Of a stretch of DNA of 64,000 nt, positions 7,494 through 14,910 are shown piece after piece. Position 1 is the stretch's first letter, and every line of letters starts with the position of its first letter. Source of the DNA: Bacteroides ndongoniae (lineage in GTDB: Bacteria > Bacteroidota > Bacteroidia > Bacteroidales > Bacteroidaceae); contig NZ_FNVV01000012.1 of assembly GCF_900108345.1 (NCBI RefSeq), positions 444,978 through 508,977 of the forward strand, in the 5' to 3' direction. The notes below the pieces were generated by a model, which saw only the letters and a list, made by a program, of their open reading frames with translations, did not search any database and was not told the origin of the DNA. The translations under genes were made by a program, and so were the position numbers.

Positions 7494-9650
7494 TTATTCT
7501 TCCAAAGCAAAATCCAGTTGTTTCTTTTCCAGATTGGCGCGTGCTACGCGTATGGTGATGGGGTCGCCCAAACTATAAGTACGGTTCTTACGGCGTCCGC
7601 GCAGGCAGTAGTTCTTTTCATCAAACTCGTAATAGTCGTCGTCCAGGTCGCGGATAGGAATCATTCCTTCACATTTGTTCTCGTTCAGTTCTACATAAAG
7701 TCCCCATTCGGTGACACCCGATATAACGCCGTCGTACACCTGACCCAACCGTTCGGTCATAAATTCTACTTGCTTGTATTTGATGCTCGACCGTTCGGCA
7801 TTGGCTGCCAGTTGTTCCATGGCACTGGAGTGTTCGCACAGAGCTTCGTATTTCTTCTCGCTGACGGTACGTCCGTTTTCGTCTATATATTTGGTAAGCA
7901 GGCGGTGAACCATCATGTCGGGATAGCGTCGGATGGGCGAGGTGAAGTGCGTGTAATAGTCGAATGCCAGTCCGTAGTGGCCGATGTTGTGTACCGAGTA
8001 ACGGGCTTTCTGCATGGCCCGTATTGAGACGGTTTCTATCAGGTTTTCTTCTTTCTTTCCCTGAATGTCGTCCAGCAAGTGATTAATAGATTTCGATACG
8101 TCGACTTTGGTGCCCGAAGTACGCAGTTTGTAGCCGAATCGGGCGATGAATTGCGCCAGATTGTCTAGCTTTTCGGGATCGGGCAGGTCGTGAATACGGT
8201 AGGGGAATACTTTGGCTTTCTTTCCTTTGGGTACACGTCCGATGCGTTCAGCCACTGTCCGGTTGGCTAGCAGCATGAATTCTTCGACCAGCTTATTGGC
8301 GTCTTTCGAAACTTTGAAATACACACTGATCGGCTTACCTTTCTCGTCGATTTCGAACTTCACTTCGTAGCGGTCGAAGTTGATGGCACCGGCAGCAAAG
8401 CGTTTCTCGCGCAACAGCTTGGCCAGTCGGTCTAATTCTAGAATTTCTTCCTTGTAGTCGCCTTCACCTGTCTCGATGGTCTGCTGGGCTTCTTCGTAGG
8501 TGAAGCGGCGGTTACTTTTGATGACGGTATGCACGATGCGCGAGTTGATGACTTCGGCTTTGTCGTTCATCTGGAAGATGACGGAGTAGGCCAGTTTCTC
8601 TTCATCGGGGCGCAGGGAACAGATGTAGTCGCACAGGCGCTCGGGCAGCATCGGTATGGTGCGGTCCACCAGGTAGACAGAAGTAGCACGTTTCTCGGCT
8701 TCCTTGTCGATGATGCTACCTTCCTTGACGTAGTGGGTCACGTCGGCAATGTGTACGCCGACTTCCCACAGGCCGTTCTCCAGTTTGCGGATGGACAGAG
8801 CATCGTCGAAGTCTTTGGCATCTTTGGGGTCGATGGTAAAGGTTGTTACCTGCCGGAAGTCTTCGCGGCGGGCTATCTCCTCGGCTGGTATTTCGTCGGG
8901 GATGCGGTCGGCAGCTTTTTCTACAGCTGTCGGATAGGTGTAGGGTAAGCCGTATTCGGCCAGAATGGCGTGCATTTCGGTATTGTTATCGCCGGCACGT
9001 CCCAGTATGTCGATGACTTGTCCGATGGGATTCTTTGCCTTATCGGGCCATTCGATGACTTTCACGATGGCTTTGTCGCCGCTTTTCCCGCCTTTCAGCT
9101 TGTCTTTCGGTATGAAGATGTCGTTGGCCAGGGTACGGTTTTCGGTGACGAGGAAGGCATACGATTTGGACACTTCAAGTGTGCCTACAAAGGTGTCGTT
9201 AGCCCGTTCAAGGATTTCGATTACCTCGCCCTCGGCTTCACGTCCGCGACGTTTGGCATAGAAAGCGATTTTCACCTTGTCGCCTGCCATGGCGTGAGCC
9301 GAATTGCGTTCGGCAATAAAGATGGGATCTCCTCCGTCGTCGGGGATGAAGGAGTTCTTTCCGTTGCTTTTACGTTGGAAAGTACCGGTCATTTCCACGC
9401 CGTGGGTATTGAGTTTGAATTTGTTTTTATCCGTTTCGTTGATATAGTCGTCTTCCTGCAATTCGTGCAAGATGTCTATGCACAGCATTTTCAGCGGGTG
9501 TGTAGTCAGATGGAGCTGGTCGAAAATGTATTTGAGCGGTAATACTTCGCCTTGTTTCTGATGGAAGAGGTCAAGCAATACTTTGACAAGTTCTTTTTTA
9601 CTCATCCGTTTGCCGGCTTTCTTCTCTTTTTTTTCTTTTTTCTTTCCCAT
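7494..9650 (-). CDS. rnr: Ribonuclease R
   Basis: This 718-residue 3'-to-5' exoribonuclease degrades structured RNA. Domain order is a Lys-rich N-terminus (MGKKKEKKEKKAGKR), a winged-helix region, cold-shock domains, the RNB catalytic domain with the metal-binding DPKDAKDFDDA motif near residue 270, and a C-terminal S1 domain (DGVISGVTEWGLYVEL). The RNB signature HFTSPIRRYPDMMVHR is present. Length is usual for RNase R/VacB. The ATG at 9650 fits the promoter about 50 bases upstream. It appears to be a single-gene unit. Confidence 0.97.
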   Translation of the reverse strand: MGKKKEKKEKKAGKRMSKKELVKVLLDLFHQKQGEVLPLKYIFDQLHLTTHPLKMLCIDILHELQEDDYINETDKNKFKLNTHGVEMTGTFQRKSNGKNSFIPDDGGDPIFIAERNSAHAMAGDKVKIAFYAKRRGREAEGEVIEILERANDTFVGTLEVSKSYAFLVTENRTLANDIFIPKDKLKGGKSGDKAIVKVIEWPDKAKNPIGQVIDILGRAGDNNTEMHAILAEYGLPYTYPTAVEKAADRIPDEIPAEEIARREDFRQVTTFTIDPKDAKDFDDALSIRKLENGLWEVGVHIADVTHYVKEGSIIDKEAEKRATSVYLVDRTIPMLPERLCDYICSLRPDEEKLAYSVIFQMNDKAEVINSRIVHTVIKSNRRFTYEEAQQTIETGEGDYKEEILELDRLAKLLREKRFAAGAINFDRYEVKFEIDEKGKPISVYFKVSKDANKLVEEFMLLANRTVAERIGRVPKGKKAKVFPYRIHDLPDPEKLDNLAQFIARFGYKLRTSGTKVDVSKSINHLLDDIQGKKEENLIETVSIRAMQKARYSVHNIGHYGLAFDYYTHFTSPIRRYPDMMVHRLLTKYIDENGRTVSEKKYEALCEHSSAMEQLAANAERSSIKYKQVEFMTERLGQVYDGVISGVTEWGLYVELNENKCEGMIPIRDLDDDYYEFDEKNYCLRGRRKNRTYSLGDPITIRVARANLEKKQLDFALEE

Positions 9651-9681
9651 AATTCAATTGTTTATTTAGGTGGGGAATAGC

Positions 9682-9730
9682 CCTTTCACTGTATAGTACA
9701 AAGATAGTGAAAGGTAAGAGCAGAGACAAA
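9682..9730 (-). promoter_or_regulatory. rnr promoter flanked by an inverted repeat
   Basis: On the minus strand TTTG (9730-9727), a 20-base spacer and TATCTTTG (9706-9699) form a full Bacteroides promoter. The -7 element lies between the arms of the inverted repeat CCTTTCACT (9682-9690) and AGTGAAAGG (9706-9714), which could be an operator. The rest of 9651-9922 shows no gene. Confidence 0.6.
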
Positions 9731-9890
9731 CGAAAAACAAAGTTTTTCAGATTTGGTTATGCCGAACCGCCTCCTATCTTCGTGAAACAAAGATAACAAA
9801 CAATTGCATTCGGTAGTTCAGAAAGGCTCTAAATTCTTGCCGATGTGCAGATTTTGGGGATGCAGAAAGTCGCTGGTTGCGGAATTGTCG

Positions 9891-9898
9891 TATCTTTG
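9891..9898 (+). promoter_or_regulatory. -7 promoter element for the CDF transporter operon
   Basis: TATCTTTG matches TAnnTTTG; no good -33 TTTG stands at the expected distance. Its position implies transcription from about 9904, downstream of the ATG at 9845, which is why the CDS start is placed at 9923 (or 9911). Confidence 0.5.
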
Positions 9899-9922
9899 CT
9901 CCTCCTTTTAATGGATTTCGTT

Positions 9923-10852
9923 ATGAGTTCGCAATTATTGAGTCAGAAAGAAAAAAGCACCGAAGAGTCTGTCCGCGAGTCGGGCATCTATCGGGTGACG
10001 CTGATAGGAAGTGTGGTCAATCTGCTGTTGCTTGTTTTTAAGTTTGTGGCAGGTGTGTGCGGGCATAGTGCGGCCATGCTGGCCGATGCCGTTCATTCGT
10101 TGTCCGACTTTGTAACGGACATCATTGTGATCGTCTTTGTACGCATTTCGTCGAAGCCTGAAGACGAGGGACATGACTACGGTCATGGCAAGTACGAGAC
10201 GCTGGCTACAGCCATTATCGGCCTGATATTGCTGTTTGTTGGTTTTGGTATTTTGTGGAATGGAGCTACTTCCATTTGGAGTTTCTGGCAGGGAGGTGAG
10301 CTTCAGGAACCGGGTATGCTGGCTTTGTGGGCGGCATTGGTATCTATCCTTTTTAAGGAATTACTCTATCAGTATACGGCTTTCAAAGGGCGCAAGCTGA
10401 ATTCGCAGGCTGTGGTTGCCAATGCCTGGCACCATCGCAGTGATGCACTTTCGTCTATCGGTACGGCTATTGGCATCGGTGGTGCTATTTTGCTGGGTGA
10501 TCGTTGGCTGATCCTTGACCCGTTGGCAGCTGTGGTAGTCAGCTTCTTCATCATGAAGGTAGCCATTCAGTTACTGGTACCTTGTATCGAAGAACTGCTG
10601 GAGAAGTCGTTGCCTGCCGAGGTAGAGGACAAAATCAAGCAGGAAATTCTTTCTTTTCCGGGAGTTTCCGCTCCGCATCACTTGCGTACACGCCGGATAG
10701 GCAACAGTTATGCCATCGAGGTGCATATCCGTATGGACGGAAAAATCTCGTTGGAAGAAGCGCATCATACTGCTACGGCTATCGAAAACCGTCTGAAGAG
10801 TGAGTTTGGCAACCGTACATACATCAATATTCATGTAGAACCAGTAAAATGA
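9923..10852 (+). CDS. Cation diffusion facilitator family transporter
   Basis: This protein of about 309 residues exports a divalent metal such as zinc, iron or manganese across the inner membrane in exchange for protons. It has five to six membrane helices and the CDF metal-site motifs: HSAAMLADAVHSLSDFVTD in helix II (HxxxD-type), GHDYGHGKYE between helices and WHHRSDALSS in helix V (HxxxD). A cytoplasmic C-terminal domain runs from about residue 215 (EVHIRMDGKISLEEAH). A longer frame opens at 9845, but its start is upstream of the -7 box, so MSSQLLSQKEK is preferred; ATG 9911 is an alternative. Its stop overlaps the next start (ATGA), indicating translational coupling. Confidence 0.92.
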   Translation: MSSQLLSQKEKSTEESVRESGIYRVTLIGSVVNLLLLVFKFVAGVCGHSAAMLADAVHSLSDFVTDIIVIVFVRISSKPEDEGHDYGHGKYETLATAIIGLILLFVGFGILWNGATSIWSFWQGGELQEPGMLALWAALVSILFKELLYQYTAFKGRKLNSQAVVANAWHHRSDALSSIGTAIGIGGAILLGDRWLILDPLAAVVVSFFIMKVAIQLLVPCIEELLEKSLPAEVEDKIKQEILSFPGVSAPHHLRTRRIGNSYAIEVHIRMDGKISLEEAHHTATAIENRLKSEFGNRTYINIHVEPVK

Positions 10853-11874
10853 TTATGGAAAGAATGAAAAAATCGATTTTGATTACGGGTGCCAGTGGCT
10901 TTATTGGTAGTTTTCTGGTAGAAGAAGCGTTACGCCGGGGATTTGACACCTGGGCCGGAATCCGGGCATCGAGTAGCCGGAAATACCTGCAACAGCCTGA
11001 ACTGCACTTTCTGGAACTGGACTTTGCACATGCCGACCGCCTGTCCAGTCAGCTTAAGGCTCATCGTGAAGTTCATGGATCGTTCGATTACATCATTCAT
11101 TGTGCCGGAGCTACCAAATGCATCAATCAGGCCGATTTCGACCGTGTGAACTACGAACAGACTCGTGCGTTTGCCGATACGCTGCTTCGTCTTGATATGG
11201 TGCCGCAGCAGTTTGCTTTCATCAGTACGCTAAGTGTCTTCGGCCCTATCCACGAAGATACGTACGAGCCTATCCGCGAGGCGGATACTCCCCAACCCAA
11301 TACCGCATACGGACGCAGCAAGTTGAAGGCTGAACAATATCTGATGGGACTGGAAGACTTTCCTTATGTGTTCTACCGTCCTACAGGGGTTTACGGACCT
11401 CGCGAGCGCGATTATTTCCTGATGGCTGAGTCTATCAAGCGGCATACCGACTTCTCGGTGGGGTATCGTCGGCAGGACTTGACTTTCGTCTATGTGAAGG
11501 ATGTTGTGCAGGCTGTCTTTCTGGGCATCGAGCGTCAGGTGTCACGACGTGCCTATTTCTTGTCTGATGGGCAGGTGTATGCCAGCCGTACCTTTTCCGA
11601 CCTGATATGTCGCGAATTGGGTAATCCGCTGATTATTCGCATCCGATGTCCGTTATTTCTGTTGAAAGTTGTATCTTTGCTCGCTGAGCGTTGGGCGCGG
11701 CTTAGGAATACAGCGAGCACGCTCAACCGTGACAAGTATAATATAATGAAACAACGCAACTGGCAGTGCGACATTACTCCCGCCGTTCGCGAGCTGGGCT
11801 ATCGGCCCGCTTACGACCTGGACCGTGGTGTGAGGGAGACCATTGCCTGGTATAAGAAGGAAGGATGGCTTTAG
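10849..11874 (+). CDS. NAD-dependent epimerase/dehydratase (extended SDR)
   Basis: This protein of about 341 residues has an N-terminal Rossmann fold with the extended-SDR nucleotide motif GASGFIG and an IIHCAGATK segment. The catalytic Tyr/Lys pair is in AYGRSKLKAEQYL. The C-terminal half is the substrate domain. The start overlaps the CDF stop and the end overlaps the PAP2 start by 10 bases, so the three genes form a tight operon. SDRs of this class act on nucleotide sugars, but some reduce lipid ketones such as ceramide precursors in sphingolipid-making bacteria. Pairing with a PAP2 lipid enzyme makes a lipid substrate worth considering; the sequence does not decide. Confidence 0.85.
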   Translation: MIMERMKKSILITGASGFIGSFLVEEALRRGFDTWAGIRASSSRKYLQQPELHFLELDFAHADRLSSQLKAHREVHGSFDYIIHCAGATKCINQADFDRVNYEQTRAFADTLLRLDMVPQQFAFISTLSVFGPIHEDTYEPIREADTPQPNTAYGRSKLKAEQYLMGLEDFPYVFYRPTGVYGPRERDYFLMAESIKRHTDFSVGYRRQDLTFVYVKDVVQAVFLGIERQVSRRAYFLSDGQVYASRTFSDLICRELGNPLIIRIRCPLFLLKVVSLLAERWARLRNTASTLNRDKYNIMKQRNWQCDITPAVRELGYRPAYDLDRGVRETIAWYKKEGWL

Positions 11875-12830
11875 ATATATTCAAGATGGTAGATACCCGT
11901 AAGGGACTGTTTGCAATAGAGAAAGTATCGCTTATCTACAACCTGCTGACGTCGATACTGATACTCTTTCTGTATCAGCAGTTAGATCACCCGCTACGCA
12001 TGCTGGGCGACCGTGCGCTGATAGCAGGTATGACATTCCTGTTGATGTATCTTTACCGGCTGGCACCTTGTAAGTTTTCTGCATTCATACGTGTAACGAT
12101 ACAGATGGCGCTGTTGTCTTACTGGTATCCGGATACTTACGAGTTCAACCGTCTTTTTCCCAATCTTGACCACATCTTTGCCTCGGCCGAACAATGGCTG
12201 TTTGGCGGACAACCAGCCATCTGGTTTGCCGAGCGGCTGCCTTACATGTGGGTGAGCGAGCCGCTCAATATGGGCTATTTTTTCTATTATCCCATGATGT
12301 TGGTCATCGTGTTGTGGTACTTCATTCATCGCTTCGACCTGTTGGAAAAAGTATCGTTCGTCATCATTTCCTCCTTTTTCCTTTACTATTTCTTCTACAT
12401 TTTTGTGCCTGTAGCAGGACCGCAGTTCTATTTTCCGGCTATCGGTATGGACAATGCCCTTCAGGGAGTTTTTCCGGCTATTGGCGACTATTTCAATCAT
12501 AATCAGGAGTTGTTGCCCGGTCCGGGCTACGAACATGGCTTTTTCTATAACCTCGTAGAGAGCTCGCAACGGGTTGGCGAACGTCCTACCGCCGCTTTCC
12601 CGTCGTCGCATGTAGGCATTTCTACCATTCTGATGATTATGGCGTGGCGTGGCAGCCGTTGGCTTTTCGCTTGTCTGATGCCTTTCTACGTGCTTCTGTG
12701 CTGTGCGACGGTATACATTCAGGCTCACTACCTGATCGATGCCATAGCGGGCTTTATTTCGGCTTTCGGACTTTACGTTTTGACGACATGGATGTATAAA
12801 CGCTGGTTCGAGCAGCCAATGTTCCGCTGA
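11865..12830 (+). CDS. PAP2-superfamily membrane phosphatase/phosphotransferase
   Basis: This 321-residue protein has about six membrane helices. The PAP2 signature is visible: RPTAAFPSSHVGIST (the PSGH-like motif with its His) and, later, YIQAHYLIDAIAGF (the H-x3-D motif). The layout resembles the AUR1/inositol-phosphorylceramide-synthase branch, in which PAP2-type enzymes transfer a phospho-head-group onto ceramide. Bacteroides make sphingolipids, so a role in phosphosphingolipid or phosphatidate metabolism is plausible but unproven. It is the last gene of the CDF-epimerase-PAP2 operon, followed by a 22-bp repeat array and a hairpin. Confidence 0.8.
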   Translation: MALDIFKMVDTRKGLFAIEKVSLIYNLLTSILILFLYQQLDHPLRMLGDRALIAGMTFLLMYLYRLAPCKFSAFIRVTIQMALLSYWYPDTYEFNRLFPNLDHIFASAEQWLFGGQPAIWFAERLPYMWVSEPLNMGYFFYYPMMLVIVLWYFIHRFDLLEKVSFVIISSFFLYYFFYIFVPVAGPQFYFPAIGMDNALQGVFPAIGDYFNHNQELLPGPGYEHGFFYNLVESSQRVGERPTAAFPSSHVGISTILMIMAWRGSRWLFACLMPFYVLLCCATVYIQAHYLIDAIAGFISAFGLYVLTTWMYKRWFEQPMFR

Positions 12831-12869
12831 TGCCAATGTGCTAAGAAACTCCTTCGGAATCTTTCATTT

Positions 12870-13001
12870 CAAAACCCCGTGGGTTTTCATTCAAAATGCC
12901 CAGACTTTCTTCTCAAAACGCGTGGGCTTTTCAAGCAAAACACGTGGCCTTTTGAGACAAAACACGAGGGCTTTTCGGGCAAAATGCGTGGGCTTCTCCG
13001 A
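12870..13001. repeat. Six-unit tandem array, exact 22-bp period
   Basis: CAAAA anchors stand at 12870, 12892, 12914, 12936, 12958 and 12980, each exactly 22 bp apart. The approximate unit is CAAAACGCGTGGGCTTTTC plus three variable bases. Units have diverged in sequence but not in length. The array lies between convergent genes; no gene was recognised in 12831-13058. Confidence 0.85.
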
Positions 13002-13027
13002 CCGGACTCCTCTTCCATAGTCCGGTC
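13000..13027. terminator. Hairpin between PAP2 gene and dusB
   Basis: GACCGGACT at 13000-13008 pairs perfectly with AGTCCGGTC at 13019-13027. It lies between convergent 3' ends and has no long T run. It is a probable terminator or processing hairpin. Confidence 0.5.
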
Positions 13028-13058
13028 GTAATCATTGTCAGAGATACGACCGCAGCTT

Positions 13059-14045
13059 TCAGCCGGGAAAGAACCGCTGTCTGATGTCGTTAAAGGTGCG
13101 GTACAGTTCGTCTTTCGTCTCGGCCCGCAGCATGGCGATGCGTGTGTCGCGGAAGTTGGGCAAGCCTTTGAATACCGGGCTGGCTGCCAGATGCCGGCGT
13201 ACGTGCAGGATGCCGCGTCGTTCGTCCAGCAGGTTGACGCTGTCTTCTACCTCCTGTCGCAGTACGTCCATGCACCATTGGGGGGTCAGGGCTGGCAATT
13301 CTTCGCCTGTCTCTAGATAGTGTTTTACTTCTTTGAATATCCACGGACGTCCAAAACTGGCGCGGCCTATCATGATGGCATCCACACCATACTGTTCGAA
13401 ACATTCGCGGGCACGCTGCGGAGTAGTGACATCGCCGTTGCCGATGATGGGGATGTGCATCCGCGGGTTCTTCTTTACTTCGCCAATGAGCGTCCAGTCG
13501 GCTTCGCCGGTGTACATCTGTGCGCGGGTACGGCCGTGGATGGTCAGAGCACTGATGCCGCAATCCTGTAACTGTTCGGCCAGGCTGACGATAATCTTGT
13601 GGTCGGCATCCCAGCCCAGGCGGGTTTTCACGGTGACGGGAATCTTCACCGCATCGACTACCGAACGGGTGATTTCGAGCATCAACGGAATGTTCTGAAG
13701 CATGCCCGCTCCTGCTCCCTTACCAGCCACCCGCTTCACGGGACAGCCGAAGTTCAGGTCCAAGATGTCGGGGCGCGCCTGCTCTACTATTTTGGCGGCT
13801 TCGACCATCGTTGCCGTGTCGCGTCCATATATCTGTATGGCTACGGGGCGTTCTTCGTCGCTGATGTTCAGTTTCTGTTCCGTTTTGCTGACGGAGCGTA
13901 TCAGCGCGTCGGCCGATACGAATTCGGTGTACACCATGTCGGCACCGAAACGTTTGCACATCAGTCGGAAAGCGGGGTCGGTAACGTCCTCCATCGGGGC
14001 GAGGAGTACAGGGCGTTCGCCCAAGTCTATGTTGGCTATCTTCAT
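13059..14045 (-). CDS. dusB: tRNA-dihydrouridine synthase
   Basis: This 328-residue flavoenzyme reduces uridines in the tRNA D-loop. It shows the Dus TIM barrel with APMEDVTDPAFR at the N-terminus, the signature LNFGCPVKRVAGKGAGAGML with catalytic Cys, TIHGRTRAQMYTGEADW, and the FMN phosphate motif IIGNGDVTTPQRA...GVDAIMIGRASFGRPWIF. Length and order match the DusB subgroup. It is divergent from the MNT/HEPN-trhP group, and trhP also encodes a tRNA uridine-modifying enzyme. Confidence 0.95.
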   Translation of the reverse strand: MKIANIDLGERPVLLAPMEDVTDPAFRLMCKRFGADMVYTEFVSADALIRSVSKTEQKLNISDEERPVAIQIYGRDTATMVEAAKIVEQARPDILDLNFGCPVKRVAGKGAGAGMLQNIPLMLEITRSVVDAVKIPVTVKTRLGWDADHKIIVSLAEQLQDCGISALTIHGRTRAQMYTGEADWTLIGEVKKNPRMHIPIIGNGDVTTPQRARECFEQYGVDAIMIGRASFGRPWIFKEVKHYLETGEELPALTPQWCMDVLRQEVEDSVNLLDERRGILHVRRHLAASPVFKGLPNFRDTRIAMLRAETKDELYRTFNDIRQRFFPG

Positions 14046-14084
14046 ATTCTGTTGCGTTTTGGGTGCAAAAGTACGGAAAAAAGA

Positions 14085-14107
14085 GCAATCTTAGGAGGTA
14101 AGATTGC
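14085..14107. promoter_or_regulatory. Inverted repeat upstream of the MNT/HEPN promoter
   Basis: GCAATCTTA (14085-14093) and TAAGATTGC (14099-14107) are perfect 9-bp arms around GGAGG. The right arm covers the region where the -33 element of the following promoter would sit (ATTG at 14103-14106). This geometry suits a repressor-binding operator, perhaps for autoregulation of the gene pair. Confidence 0.5.
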
Positions 14108-14135
14108 GATATACTGAGTAATATGCTTATCTTTG
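14103..14135 (+). promoter_or_regulatory. Promoter for the MNT/HEPN-trhP operon
   Basis: TATCTTTG at 14128-14135 fits the TAnnTTTG element. ATTG at 14103-14106 is a weak -33 with a 21-base spacer. The predicted start is near 14141, about 15 bases before the first ATG. Confidence 0.55.
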
Positions 14136-14155
14136 TGTTTGAAATGTAAAGCAGA

Positions 14156-14473
14156 ATGTATATGAAACGTCCCGACATTCTTCGTTTGATAGCCGATGCG
14201 GTCCGTAGGGTGGCACCTACAGCCCAGACTATCGTATATGGTTCGGAGGCACGCGGCGATGCCCGTCCCGATTCGGATATTGACCTGCTGATACTGCTTG
14301 ATAACAACGATGTACTTACGCCCGAAAGGGAGTTGGACTTGCGCCGTCCGCTTTCGGAACTGGAAGCACAGACGGGTGTTGCCATCAACGTGCTGGTTAC
14401 TCTGCGTAGCCTTTGGGAAAAGATGGTCAGTCCTTTTACTATCAATGTCAATAGGGAGGGAGTCGTGTTATGA
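14156..14473 (+). CDS. Minimal nucleotidyltransferase (MNT) domain protein
   Basis: This 105-residue protein has the polymerase-beta-type nucleotidyltransferase motif YGSEARGDARPDSDIDLLI (GS..RG...SD.DL), including both metal-binding aspartates. Small proteins of this type pair with HEPN proteins. In characterised MNT/HEPN toxin-antitoxin systems the MNT antitoxin modifies the HEPN toxin with AMP. The next gene overlaps it at ATGA (14470-14473) and encodes a HEPN protein, so this is a typical pair. The ATG at 14162 is an alternative start. Whether it is a toxin-antitoxin system or has another role is not shown. Confidence 0.88.
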   Translation: MYMKRPDILRLIADAVRRVAPTAQTIVYGSEARGDARPDSDIDLLILLDNNDVLTPERELDLRRPLSELEAQTGVAINVLVTLRSLWEKMVSPFTINVNREGVVL

Positions 14474-14910
14474 AGCAGTTGCTGGATGATGAGACGCGGG
14501 TAGCTATTGTCGGCTATCGGTTGGAACGTGCCTATAGCACGCTTGGCGAAGCTGATTTGTTATATGGCGGTGGCTATTTTAATGCTGCTGTAAACCGCTT
14601 GTATTATGCCTGTTATTATGCCGCTGTGGCATTGCTGTTGAGCAGAGGGATAGAAACCGCAACGCACAATGGTGTGAAGACACAGCTGTCCATGCATTTT
14701 GTTCGTAACGGAAAGCTTAGCATTGAGCATAGTACGACGTTTGGCCTGCTTTTCGACAAGCGTCACAGCAGTGATTATAGTGATTTTGCTTATTGTGATG
14801 CTGCATTGGTAGAAATGTTGCGCCCGCGGGCGGAGGCTTTCATTGATGCGGTAAGCAAACTGATCGAAGAAAAAGAAGATATAAATAACAATGGAACTGA
14901 AAGACTTTGA
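14470..14910 (+). CDS. HEPN domain protein, partner of the MNT protein
   Basis: This 146-residue, mostly helical protein has the HEPN pattern YRLERAYSTLGEADLLYGGGYFNAAVNRLYYACYYAAVALL at the N-terminus and LLFDKRHSSDYSDF later. The canonical HEPN ribonuclease motif (R-x4-6-H) is not obvious. KRHSSDYSDF occupies the place where this subgroup (PF05168-like) has a conserved R..DY.DF. Whether it is an active RNase is therefore uncertain. Start and stop both overlap neighbours: ATGA with the MNT gene and a 20-base overlap with trhP (14891-14910), so translation of all three is likely linked. Confidence 0.82.
   Translation: MKQLLDDETRVAIVGYRLERAYSTLGEADLLYGGGYFNAAVNRLYYACYYAAVALLLSRGIETATHNGVKTQLSMHFVRNGKLSIEHSTTFGLLFDKRHSSDYSDFAYCDAALVEMLRPRAEAFIDAVSKLIEEKEDINNNGTERL

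Noticed and set aside
9845..9922. N-terminal extension of the CDF transporter
   Set aside because: The TATCTTTG promoter element lies inside this stretch, so an ATG at 9845 would be upstream of transcription start.
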